A DNA stretch of 34,435 nt from Chitinophagaceae bacterium UBA4857 (GTDB lineage Bacteria > Bacteroidota > Bacteroidia > Chitinophagales > Chitinophagaceae): assembly GCA_002399735.1 (NCBI GenBank), contig DHEF01000046.1, positions 1-34,435 on the forward strand, in the 5' to 3' direction. Made by a program: the position numbers and the translations under genes. Positions 23,465-31,131 of the stretch are shown piece by piece. Below the pieces are notes generated by a model that ran no database searches, was not told the DNA's origin, and saw nothing but the letters and a program-made list of their open reading frames with translations. Each line of letters begins with the position of its first letter. Position 1 is the stretch's first letter.

Positions 23465-24802
23465 ATGAATATGAAAAAAAATTTTATAAAAACAGTGGCC
23501 ACTTGTTTGTTAATAGCAACAAGCCAATTAAGTATGGCGCAAAACGTGGTTGCATTTCCCGGAGCAGAAGGTTTTGGTAAATACACAACGGGTGGCCGTG
23601 GCGGTAAAGTTATTAAAGTAACCAACCTTGATGATAGCGGACCGGGAAGCCTGCGGGCAGCTGTTGACACAAAAGGTGCCAGGATAATTGTGTTTGATGT
23701 ATCGGGAACAATTGAACTAAAATCGAGACTGCAAATTAAAAATGGTGATGTAACGATTGCGGGGCAAACGGCACCGGGTGATGGCATTTGTTTACGTAAT
23801 TACAATACAAATATTGCTGCCGATAATGTGATTATCCGTTACCTGCGTTTTAGGTTAGGTGCCGAAAACAAACAGGAAGATGATGCATTGAATGGCACTA
23901 ACAGAAAAGGAATTATTATTGATCATTGCTCTATGACATGGTCGGTGGATGAATGCGCATCGTTTTACAGAAACAAAGATTTTACCCTGCAATGGAGCAT
24001 TATTGCACAAAGCCTTAATAACTCGGTACATACAAAAGGCAAACATGGCTACGGTGGTATTTGGGGCGGCGAGGGTGCCAGTTTTCATCATAACCTTATT
24101 GCCAGCAACACCAGTCGTAATCCACGTTTCAGCGGATCATCAACTACCGTTAATCCCGAAGGTGAACTGGTAGATTTCAGCAACAATGTAATTTTTAACT
24201 GGGCAGGCAATAGTGTGTACGGTGGCGAAAAAGGGAGGTACAATATGGTAAATAATTATTACATACCAGGTACGGCCACCGTATCTAAAAATGTAAAGAC
24301 ACGTATTGTAAATCCATCATCGCCTTACGGACAGTTTTATATTGATGGTAATTATATGGAAGGATCGCCGGAAGTAACTGCCAATAATTGGAACGGTGGC
24401 GTGCATTGCGATAACCTTGATTCGGTGAAAGCAAATAAAGCTTTTGATGTAACAAGTATAACTGTTGAAACAGCAAAAGATGCTTATAAAAAAGTAATAG
24501 CCTCGGCCGGCGCGTCTTTATTTCGTGATGCAGTGGATGCAAACATTGTTAACGATGTTAAAAGAGGTTTTAGCACCGATGGTGAAAAAAAGAATGGCAT
24601 TATAGATTCGCCAAACGATGTTGGAGGTTGGCCGGTATTAAAATCGTTACCGGCATTAAAAGATACAGATGGTGATGGCATGCCGGATGAGTGGGAAATA
24701 AAAAATGGTTTAAACCCCAATGATGCAAGCGATGCCGCAACGTATAAATTGGATAAAGCTTATACAAATATAGAAGTGTATATGAATGGCATAGTGAAAT
24801 AA
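23465..24802 (+). CDS. Secreted pectate lyase family 1
   Basis: The second PL1 enzyme, 445 aa and clearly paralogous to the one at 21466: GGRGGKVIKVTNLDDSGPGS, TIAGQTAPGDGICLRNY, GIIIDHCSMTWSVDECASFY, and SRNPRF with R218 and R221. It also ends with DTDGDGMPDEWE. In contrast to its neighbour it has a standard signal peptide (to about residue 26, QLSMAQ) with no lipobox cysteine, so it is probably periplasmic or secreted. The start may be the ATG at 23465 or at 23471. The immediate leader is a dispersed repeat, leaving little room for a normal promoter close to the ATG. A strong terminator follows the stop. Confidence 0.92.
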   Translation: MNMKKNFIKTVATCLLIATSQLSMAQNVVAFPGAEGFGKYTTGGRGGKVIKVTNLDDSGPGSLRAAVDTKGARIIVFDVSGTIELKSRLQIKNGDVTIAGQTAPGDGICLRNYNTNIAADNVIIRYLRFRLGAENKQEDDALNGTNRKGIIIDHCSMTWSVDECASFYRNKDFTLQWSIIAQSLNNSVHTKGKHGYGGIWGGEGASFHHNLIASNTSRNPRFSGSSTTVNPEGELVDFSNNVIFNWAGNSVYGGEKGRYNMVNNYYIPGTATVSKNVKTRIVNPSSPYGQFYIDGNYMEGSPEVTANNWNGGVHCDNLDSVKANKAFDVTSITVETAKDAYKKVIASAGASLFRDAVDANIVNDVKRGFSTDGEKKNGIIDSPNDVGGWPVLKSLPALKDTDGDGMPDEWEIKNGLNPNDASDAATYKLDKAYTNIEVYMNGIVK

Positions 24803-24824
24803 TTATAAAAGAGTTTGATTTATG

Positions 24825-24850
24825 AAAAGACGGCAATGGCCGTCTTTTTT
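24825..24850 (+). terminator. Intrinsic terminator after the second pectate lyase
   Basis: AAAAGACGGC (24825-24834) and GCCGTCTTTT (24839-24848) form a perfect 10-bp stem with loop AATG and a T-run to 24850. It separates the lyase from the GH2 gene. Confidence 0.9.
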
Positions 24851-24915
24851 ATTTTATAATTTCTGCATAAAAAATACCGCAATCGTATGTGTTAACATGC
24901 ATGCACCCGATAAGT

Positions 24916-24923
24916 TATATTTG
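24916..24923 (+). promoter_or_regulatory. -7 promoter box of the GH2 gene
   Basis: TATATTTG is an exact TAnnTTTG match, 20 nt before the ATG at 24944. With the terminator just upstream, it implies the galactosidase gene has its own promoter. No clear -33 TTTG is present. Confidence 0.55.
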
Positions 24924-24943
24924 TTGATTAACGTTTATAAAAT

Positions 24944-27900
24944 ATGAGGAAGCAATCAGGGTTTACCATTGTTGCGGCATTGGTAGCCATTTTAGTTACA
25001 CAGCATAAAACACTAGCGCAAAATAGTTTTACACCACAGTATAATACCTTGTCGGGATTTAATTATGGTAAACAAGTTGCACCAACAGGCAAGGAGTGGG
25101 AATCTCCTGGGAACCTTTCCTTAAACAAAGAATTACCGCATGCTTTTTTTATTCCTTTTCAAAATAAAGAAGCTGCCCGTAAAGTATTGCCGGAACATAG
25201 TACTTATTGGCAATCTTTAGAAGGTACCTGGAAATTTAATTGGGTAAAAACACCGGAAGAAAGACCTAAAAATTTTTATGAAAACGGTTACGATGTATCT
25301 GCCTGGGAAAATGTACCTGTGCCGATGAGCTGGAATATATACGGCATACAAAAAAATGGTGATTTAAAATACGGTGTACCCATTTATGTAAACCAACAGG
25401 TGATATTTCAACATCAGGTAAAGGTAGATGATTGGAAAGGTGGGGTAACGCGTACACCTCGCCAGGACTGGACTACTTTTATTTACCGCAATGAAGTGGG
25501 CTCCTACCGCCGTTCTTTTGACGTACCAGCTAATTGGGAAGGAAGAGAAGTGTATATAAATTTTGATGGCGTTGACAACTTCTTTTATATCTGGATTAAT
25601 GGCGTGTATGTTGGTTTTTCAAAAAACTCGAGAAATCTGGCCTCGTTTAATATTAGCCAGTACCTGAATAAAAAAGGAAGTAATACAGTGTCGGTAGAAG
25701 TATATAGAAACTCTGACGCTTCTTTTATTGAAGCACAGGATATGTTTCGTTTGCCGGGTATTTTCAGATCAGTCTATTTAACATCAACTTCAAAAGTGAC
25801 CATACGTGATGTAATGGCGATACCTGAATTAGATGCTGATTATAATAATGGAGAATTAAAAATTACAGCAGATATAAAAAGTTTTGAAAAGAAAGCATTA
25901 ACAGGATATTCAATAGCCTATACATTATATGCTAACAAACTGTATAGCGATGAAAACACATTGGTGCAAGGTGCTACTGCAACAGTACGTTTCGATAAAA
26001 TAACCAGTAACCAGTTTAATACTGCTGCCACTACGTTGAAAGTAAATGCACCCAATAAATGGTCGGCCGAAAAGCCATACCGTTATACACTTATTGCCGA
26101 ATTAAAAGACAATAAAAATAAAACGGTTGAAACGATTGCTACTTATGTTGGATTTAGAAAAGTAGAGATTAAAAACACCAAGGCGGAAGAGGATGAATTT
26201 GGTTTGGCCGGCCGGTATTATTTTATAAACGGGCAACCGGTAAAATTAAAAGGGGTTAACCGGCATGAAACAAATCCGGAAACGGGTAAGGTTGTTTCCC
26301 GCAAACAAATGGAAGAAGAAATAATGTTGATGAAACGTGCTAATATTAACCATGTACGTAACTCACATTATCCCGAACCTCCATACTGGTATTACTTGTG
26401 CGATAAGTATGGTATTTATGTAGAAGACGAAGCGAATATTGAAAGCCATGAATATTATTATGGCGAAGCGTCTTTATCGCATCCGGTTGAATGGAAAGAT
26501 GCACATGTGGCCCGTAATGTAGAGATGGTACATGCTACGATTAATAACCCATCCATTGTCATTTGGTCGCTGGGTAATGAAGCCGGCCCCGGTAATAATT
26601 TTGTAGCGGCTTATGAGGCCATTAAAAAAATAGACATATCAAGACCGGTGCAATATGAACGTAATAATAAGATAGTAGATATGGGCTCCAATCAATATCC
26701 TTCTATTGAATGGGTACGTGGTGCTGTAAAAGGAACCTATAATTTAAAATACCCTTTTCATATTTCAGAGTATGCACATGCCATGGGTAACGCTTCGGGT
26801 AATCTGATTGATTATTGGGATGCCATTGAATCAACCAACTTTTTCATGGGCGGCGCTACATGGGATTGGATAGATCAATCCATGTATTATTATGATAAAA
26901 AAACCGGTGAAAGGTTTTTTGCCTACGGTGGTGATTTTGGCGATAAACCCAACGATGGCACTTTTGTAAACAACGGATTGATATTTGCCGATTTAAAACC
27001 CAAGCCACAGTATTACGAAATAAAAAAAGTATATCAAAACGTGGGTGTAAAACCGGTTGATATGAAAGCGGGTAAGATAACCGTACAGAATAAAAACTAT
27101 TTTAAATCTTTGGAAGATTATACCATGCAATGGTCTTTATACAAAGATGGCATTGAAGTAGAAAAAAGCTCCGCATTTGTAGGCCCACGTAATATACTTG
27201 CTGCTAGGCAACAACAACAATATACTATTCCCTATAAATACAATCAGTTAGACAAACAATCAGAATATTTTGTAAAACTTCAATTTGTTTTGCATACCGA
27301 TATGCCTTGGGCTAAAAAAGGATTTGTACAAATGGAAGAGCAACTGTTTGTAAAAGCGGCTGATGCTTTGCCTACTATTGCTTCCGTACAACCTGGCCAG
27401 GCTATAACCTTAACCACTGAAGGTGACTTAAAAGTGATTAAAGGAAAAGATTTTGTCGCCAGGTTTGATACAAAAACCGGAACCATTTACAACTTAAATT
27501 ATGATGGCAATACAGTTATAAGAGATGGTGAAGGTCCTGTACTGGATGGCTTTAGAGCAGCGGTAGATAATGATAACTGGGCCTATAAACAATGGTTTGA
27601 AAAAGGCTTACATAACCTGAAGCATAAAGTATTATCGGGCAACAGTTATACCCGTAAAGATGGTGCTATGGTACTTTATTTTACGGTGGAGTCACAAGCG
27701 CCTAATGGCGCAACTATCAACGGCGGTACATCAGGTACTTACACCATAAAAGAACATGCAGATAAACCCTTTGGCGCGGATGATTTTAAGTTTATTACTA
27801 ATCAGGTTTGGACAATTTACAAAGACGGATCCATAGAATTATCTGCTGCTATTACTTCTAATGATGCATCATTGGCTTTAGCTCGTATTGGTTATGCCTT

Positions 27901-29005
27901 ACAATTGCCGGAAGCATATAACCAATACACGTATTATGGCCGTGGCCCCATTAATAATTATGCTGATAGAAAAACGGCACAAAATATTGAAGTGCATAAA
28001 AGCACAGCAAAGGAACAGTTCGTGCCCTGGCCTAATCCGCAAAGTATGAGTAACAACGAGGAAGTACGCTGGGCGGCATTAACCAATACTGCCGGTCAAG
28101 GGTTGTTATTTATTGCCAAAGAGCCTATGGCAACATCGGCCTTACCGTGGACGGAGTTAGAACTTACCGTTGCGCCACACCCACACCAGTTACCAAAAAG
28201 TTCGGGTACACATATTCATCTGGATGCGGCAGTAACCGGTTTAGGTGGTAACAGTTGCGGCCAGGGGCCGCCATTAACCAAAGACAGGGTTAAATCTGAA
28301 AATCACCATTTTGGTTTTATTATCCGGCCGCTTGCTAAGAATGAGTACCAGCAAAAAGCAAAAGTGGTGAAAGCAGGCGAGGCTCCTATCTCTGTTAGCA
28401 GAGATCGTTTGGGCGAAGTACTTATTTCCAGCGATAACAATCAGGCGCAATTGCAGTACACATTAAATAATGGCAAGCCGCAATTATTTACACAACCTTT
28501 CAAACTAAGAGAAGGCGGCAACATTGTTGCATGGGATAAAAACAACGAACAAGTAAAAGTGTCATTTAGTTATCCTAAAATTGAAAGTGTACCCTTGCAA
28601 ATAGTATCGGCTTCCAGTCAGGAAATTGGCGAAGGCAATGCCACACATTTTGTGGATGGTAACATTAATACCATCTGGCACACGATGTATTCGGTAACAG
28701 TAGCGCAATACCCGCATTGGATAGACTTTGATGCCGCCGAAATTAAAAACATAAAAGGCTTTACTTACCTGCCAAGGCAGGAGGGTGCTAATGGAAACAT
28801 TAAAGGTTATAAAATACAAGTAAGCAACGATGGTAAAACATGGAGTGAACCTATTACACAAGGTGAGTTTGAAAGAAAAGCAAGTTTGCAAACTGTGCGA
28901 TTTACACAACCGGTAAAAGGCCGATATATACGTTTTACTGCGTTAAGTTCCCAAAACGGGCAAGACTTTGCATCAGGTGCAGAGTTTGGTTTATTGGCTG
29001 ATTAA
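24944..29005 (+). CDS. GH2 beta-galactosidase with C-terminal discoidin-like domain
   Basis: A glycoside hydrolase family 2 enzyme, probably a beta-galactosidase, 1353 aa with a signal peptide (cleavage near HKTLAQ). The N-terminal jelly-roll domain contains WEREVYINFDGVDNFFY-like strands. The TIM barrel has GVNRHETNPETGKVVSRKQ and NHVRNSHYPEPPYWYYLCDK. The acid/base is E546 in WSLGNEAGPG and the likely nucleophile E609 in HISEYAHAMGN. The large bgal C-terminal domain follows, then a chitobiase-like C-terminal domain (about 1149-1215) and an F5/8-type C (discoidin) domain (about 1216-1353, ATHFVDGNINTIWHT and GRYIRFTALSSQNG). LacZ is about 1024 aa, so the extra 330 residues are accessory. It could trim galactan side chains of pectin; specificity is inferred from its location. 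Confidence 0.93.
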   Translation: MRKQSGFTIVAALVAILVTQHKTLAQNSFTPQYNTLSGFNYGKQVAPTGKEWESPGNLSLNKELPHAFFIPFQNKEAARKVLPEHSTYWQSLEGTWKFNWVKTPEERPKNFYENGYDVSAWENVPVPMSWNIYGIQKNGDLKYGVPIYVNQQVIFQHQVKVDDWKGGVTRTPRQDWTTFIYRNEVGSYRRSFDVPANWEGREVYINFDGVDNFFYIWINGVYVGFSKNSRNLASFNISQYLNKKGSNTVSVEVYRNSDASFIEAQDMFRLPGIFRSVYLTSTSKVTIRDVMAIPELDADYNNGELKITADIKSFEKKALTGYSIAYTLYANKLYSDENTLVQGATATVRFDKITSNQFNTAATTLKVNAPNKWSAEKPYRYTLIAELKDNKNKTVETIATYVGFRKVEIKNTKAEEDEFGLAGRYYFINGQPVKLKGVNRHETNPETGKVVSRKQMEEEIMLMKRANINHVRNSHYPEPPYWYYLCDKYGIYVEDEANIESHEYYYGEASLSHPVEWKDAHVARNVEMVHATINNPSIVIWSLGNEAGPGNNFVAAYEAIKKIDISRPVQYERNNKIVDMGSNQYPSIEWVRGAVKGTYNLKYPFHISEYAHAMGNASGNLIDYWDAIESTNFFMGGATWDWIDQSMYYYDKKTGERFFAYGGDFGDKPNDGTFVNNGLIFADLKPKPQYYEIKKVYQNVGVKPVDMKAGKITVQNKNYFKSLEDYTMQWSLYKDGIEVEKSSAFVGPRNILAARQQQQYTIPYKYNQLDKQSEYFVKLQFVLHTDMPWAKKGFVQMEEQLFVKAADALPTIASVQPGQAITLTTEGDLKVIKGKDFVARFDTKTGTIYNLNYDGNTVIRDGEGPVLDGFRAAVDNDNWAYKQWFEKGLHNLKHKVLSGNSYTRKDGAMVLYFTVESQAPNGATINGGTSGTYTIKEHADKPFGADDFKFITNQVWTIYKDGSIELSAAITSNDASLALARIGYALQLPEAYNQYTYYGRGPINNYADRKTAQNIEVHKSTAKEQFVPWPNPQSMSNNEEVRWAALTNTAGQGLLFIAKEPMATSALPWTELELTVAPHPHQLPKSSGTHIHLDAAVTGLGGNSCGQGPPLTKDRVKSENHHFGFIIRPLAKNEYQQKAKVVKAGEAPISVSRDRLGEVLISSDNNQAQLQYTLNNGKPQLFTQPFKLREGGNIVAWDKNNEQVKVSFSYPKIESVPLQIVSASSQEIGEGNATHFVDGNINTIWHTMYSVTVAQYPHWIDFDAAEIKNIKGFTYLPRQEGANGNIKGYKIQVSNDGKTWSEPITQGEFERKASLQTVRFTQPVKGRYIRFTALSSQNGQDFASGAEFGLLAD

Positions 29006-29102
29006 GGAGTGCTTTAAAACCATCAATCGTTTATTTAATCATGTAAAACGGCACCTTATATAACTTGTTAAAAAAATTATAATATTCCGTTTCAATATTT
29101 TT

Positions 29103-29130
29103 AATAAAGGCTGCCATGGCAGCCTTTATT
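29103..29130 (+). terminator. Perfect palindromic terminator after the GH2 gene
   Basis: A 28-bp perfect palindrome (14-nt arms, centre at 29116/29117) with core GGCTGCCATGGCAGCC and a T-rich right flank. The interval 29006-29318 otherwise holds a tiny signal-peptide-like frame (29151) and a promoter box (29231). Confidence 0.85.
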
Positions 29131-29150
29131 CTTTATAATACTAGCAAATA

Positions 29151-29204
29151 ATGAAACTAACAGTTGTTTTATTATTTGCATTAGGTAAGTACAGACGGCT
29201 ATAG
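29151..29204 (+). other. Tiny frame resembling a cut-off signal peptide
   Basis: ATG at 29151 encodes MKLTVVLLFALGKYRRL and stops at TAG. The first 12 residues look like the start of signal peptides common on Bacteroidota SusC-type proteins, but the frame ends before any mature domain. It may be the remnant of a deleted gene or a chance frame. Confidence 0.25.
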
Positions 29205-29230
29205 CAAAGTCTTTTCTCGGGGCTAATGCG

Positions 29231-29238
29231 TATATTTG
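29231..29238 (+). promoter_or_regulatory. -7 promoter box upstream of the unknown exported protein
   Basis: TATATTTG matches TAnnTTTG; a start site near 29245 would leave a leader of about 75 nt before the ATG at 29319. No obvious -33 element. Confidence 0.4.
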
Positions 29239-29318
29239 CGAAGGTTAAGTATTTGTTGTTAGTAATCATTGCATGGCAGTTCGGCTGCCGGTGCTATTTC
29301 TAAACCAAACTGTATTTG

Positions 29319-29756
29319 ATGATTTTAAAGGTTGCTCAAAAAAGTAAAAAAGCGGCTGCCGGTTTTTTACTTTTTAGCTTACTAAATATCATAACTTTTA
29401 TACCCGGTAGCCACTTACCGGACGCTGAATTAGTGGAGACTGGTTACGTATCAGGATTAACCGGATGTGACGAGGAAGAAATAGGACTTACTACTGTACT
29501 CGAATTTATTCTTGAAGACATTGTTGGATTAGAAGACCCCATACCTGACTCGGAAAAACCCGAGGTAAGAGATCATTATGTTGTTGTAAAATCAAGAACG
29601 GCCTGTTCTTACTTGCCTTTTTTGGTACCAAACTTTATTGAACCCGAATTAAGGCAGCAGCCTTTGCTTGCACGTCAGACGTTTAACTTTACAGGTGCCG
29701 AAAACTTACCTCACTTACAGCACCACAATTTTGTTTTTCGTCTTACGCCCTTTTAA
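29319..29756 (+). CDS. Hypothetical small membrane-anchored/exported protein
   Basis: A 145-aa protein I do not recognise. The frame is open from a TTG at 29316, but the ATG at 29319 is the natural start. Residues about 12-30 (KAAAGFLLFSLLNIITFIPG) are hydrophobic, giving a signal anchor or uncleaved signal. The middle is strongly acidic (TGCDEEEIGL, EDIVGLEDPIPDSEKPE) and the C-terminus is Phe/His/Leu-rich (LPHLQHHNFVFRLTPF). Two cysteines (in TGCDEEE and RTACSYL) could form a disulfide outside the cytoplasm. It lies 208 nt before an RND efflux operon in the same direction, so it could be an accessory to that system, but nothing in its sequence proves this. Confidence 0.65.
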   Translation: MILKVAQKSKKAAAGFLLFSLLNIITFIPGSHLPDAELVETGYVSGLTGCDEEEIGLTTVLEFILEDIVGLEDPIPDSEKPEVRDHYVVVKSRTACSYLPFLVPNFIEPELRQQPLLARQTFNFTGAENLPHLQHHNFVFRLTPF

Positions 29757-29964
29757 TTTTTATTTGCCGGTATCTTCTTTACCGCAAAATCTCCTTTTTT
29801 TTAATGCATGACGCAGGAACAGTCGTTTTTGTGTAACAACTATTTTTTGTCCACTAGTACGATTTGTCTTATACAATCTACCGGCGGATAGAAGATGGTA
29901 ACCGCATTATTTTATCTATTGTCTCATCTTATTTAGTAATCATTTATTTTTTAAACTATAAATC

Positions 29965-31053
29965 ATGAAAGGATTTTTGTATGTCGTGTTATGTGTATTT
30001 GTTGGCGGCTGTGCCGCAAAAGGTAGCAGCGAAGAGGTAAAAGCCGTGGAACTCCCCGTTTTACAAGTAGCCGTAAAAGATACCACCCTGCACCTGGACT
30101 ATGTAACAAGTATTGAAGCTGTAAAAAATGTAGAAATAAGAACCCGTGTACAAGGGTTCATCAAAAAAATATTTGTAGATGAAGGAGCTGAAGTAAAAAA
30201 AGGACAACCACTCTTTCAGTTAGACGACAGAGAACTGGCCATTGTTGTGGCTAAAGCAAAAGCTAATTATAATAATGCAGTTGCCGAAGCTAAAACCATT
30301 GAAGTAGAAATGGAGCGGGTGAAAATATTACTGGAGAAAAAAGTAATATCTGCCACGGAGTTGGATATGATGCAGGCAAAACTAAAAGCCGCTCAGGCAA
30401 AAATTGAAGTGGCTGCTACCGAACAGCATGATGCCGACGCCAAACTATCATACACGTTTATTCGTTCACCCTTTGATGGTATTATTGATCGCATTCCATT
30501 AAAGGCGGGTAGCCTTGTAGGTGAAGGCACATTACTAACCACTATTTCCGATAACAAAGATGTATTTGCTTATTTCACCGTTTCGGAAAACGATTACCTG
30601 AATTATAAAAAACAATCTCCTGACAGTATTAATAACCATGTTGCGCTATTATTATCTGACGGTACTGCCTATAAACATGCAGGAAAAATAGAAACGGTTG
30701 ATGGCGAGTTTGACGAAATGACCGGTTCTATAGCTTTCAGGGCCAGGTTTCCCAATCCTGAAAAACTATTGCGTCATGGTGCAAGTGGTAAAGTACGTTT
30801 AACCGAGCCTGCAAAAGAAGCTTTAATTATTCCTCAGAAATCGGTATTTGAAGTACAGGATAAAAACTATGTATTTGTACTGGATGCGGAAAATAATGTG
30901 CGCATGCAAAACATTATTCCCCAAACAAGGTTATCGCAGTATTACATTGTTAAAGACGGTTTAAAAACCGGCGATAAAATTGTGTACGAAGGTGTACAAA
31001 ATGTAAAAGAAGGCATTCGGGTACAACCCTTAATGGTTAACGGCGATTTATAA
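29965..31053 (+). CDS. RND efflux periplasmic adaptor (membrane fusion protein)
   Basis: A periplasmic adaptor of the AcrA/MexA type that joins an inner-membrane RND pump to an outer-membrane channel. It is 362 aa with lipobox VGGC (C16). Two lipoyl/barrel-sandwich halves are visible: VEIRTRVQGFIKKIFVDEGA and SYTFIRSPFDGIIDRIPLKA. They flank a coiled-coil hairpin (about 90-150, rich in Ala, Lys and Glu). The beta-barrel and membrane-proximal domains follow, with TGSIAFRARFPNPEKLLRHG and ALIIPQKSVFEVQDKNYVF. It is followed by the permease gene after 78 nt. The 208-nt upstream gap (29757-29964) shows a weak CGGTA/TACCG hairpin but no clear promoter box. Substrates are probably lipophilic drugs or bile-like compounds (inference from family). 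Confidence 0.95.
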   Translation: MKGFLYVVLCVFVGGCAAKGSSEEVKAVELPVLQVAVKDTTLHLDYVTSIEAVKNVEIRTRVQGFIKKIFVDEGAEVKKGQPLFQLDDRELAIVVAKAKANYNNAVAEAKTIEVEMERVKILLEKKVISATELDMMQAKLKAAQAKIEVAATEQHDADAKLSYTFIRSPFDGIIDRIPLKAGSLVGEGTLLTTISDNKDVFAYFTVSENDYLNYKKQSPDSINNHVALLLSDGTAYKHAGKIETVDGEFDEMTGSIAFRARFPNPEKLLRHGASGKVRLTEPAKEALIIPQKSVFEVQDKNYVFVLDAENNVRMQNIIPQTRLSQYYIVKDGLKTGDKIVYEGVQNVKEGIRVQPLMVNGDL

Positions 31054-31131
31054 TTTTTACAAGCATTTTTTTTAACAGGCTGCATGCATTTAGCCATGTA
31101 GCAGGATATTTTATTTTTCAATATTAAAGAT

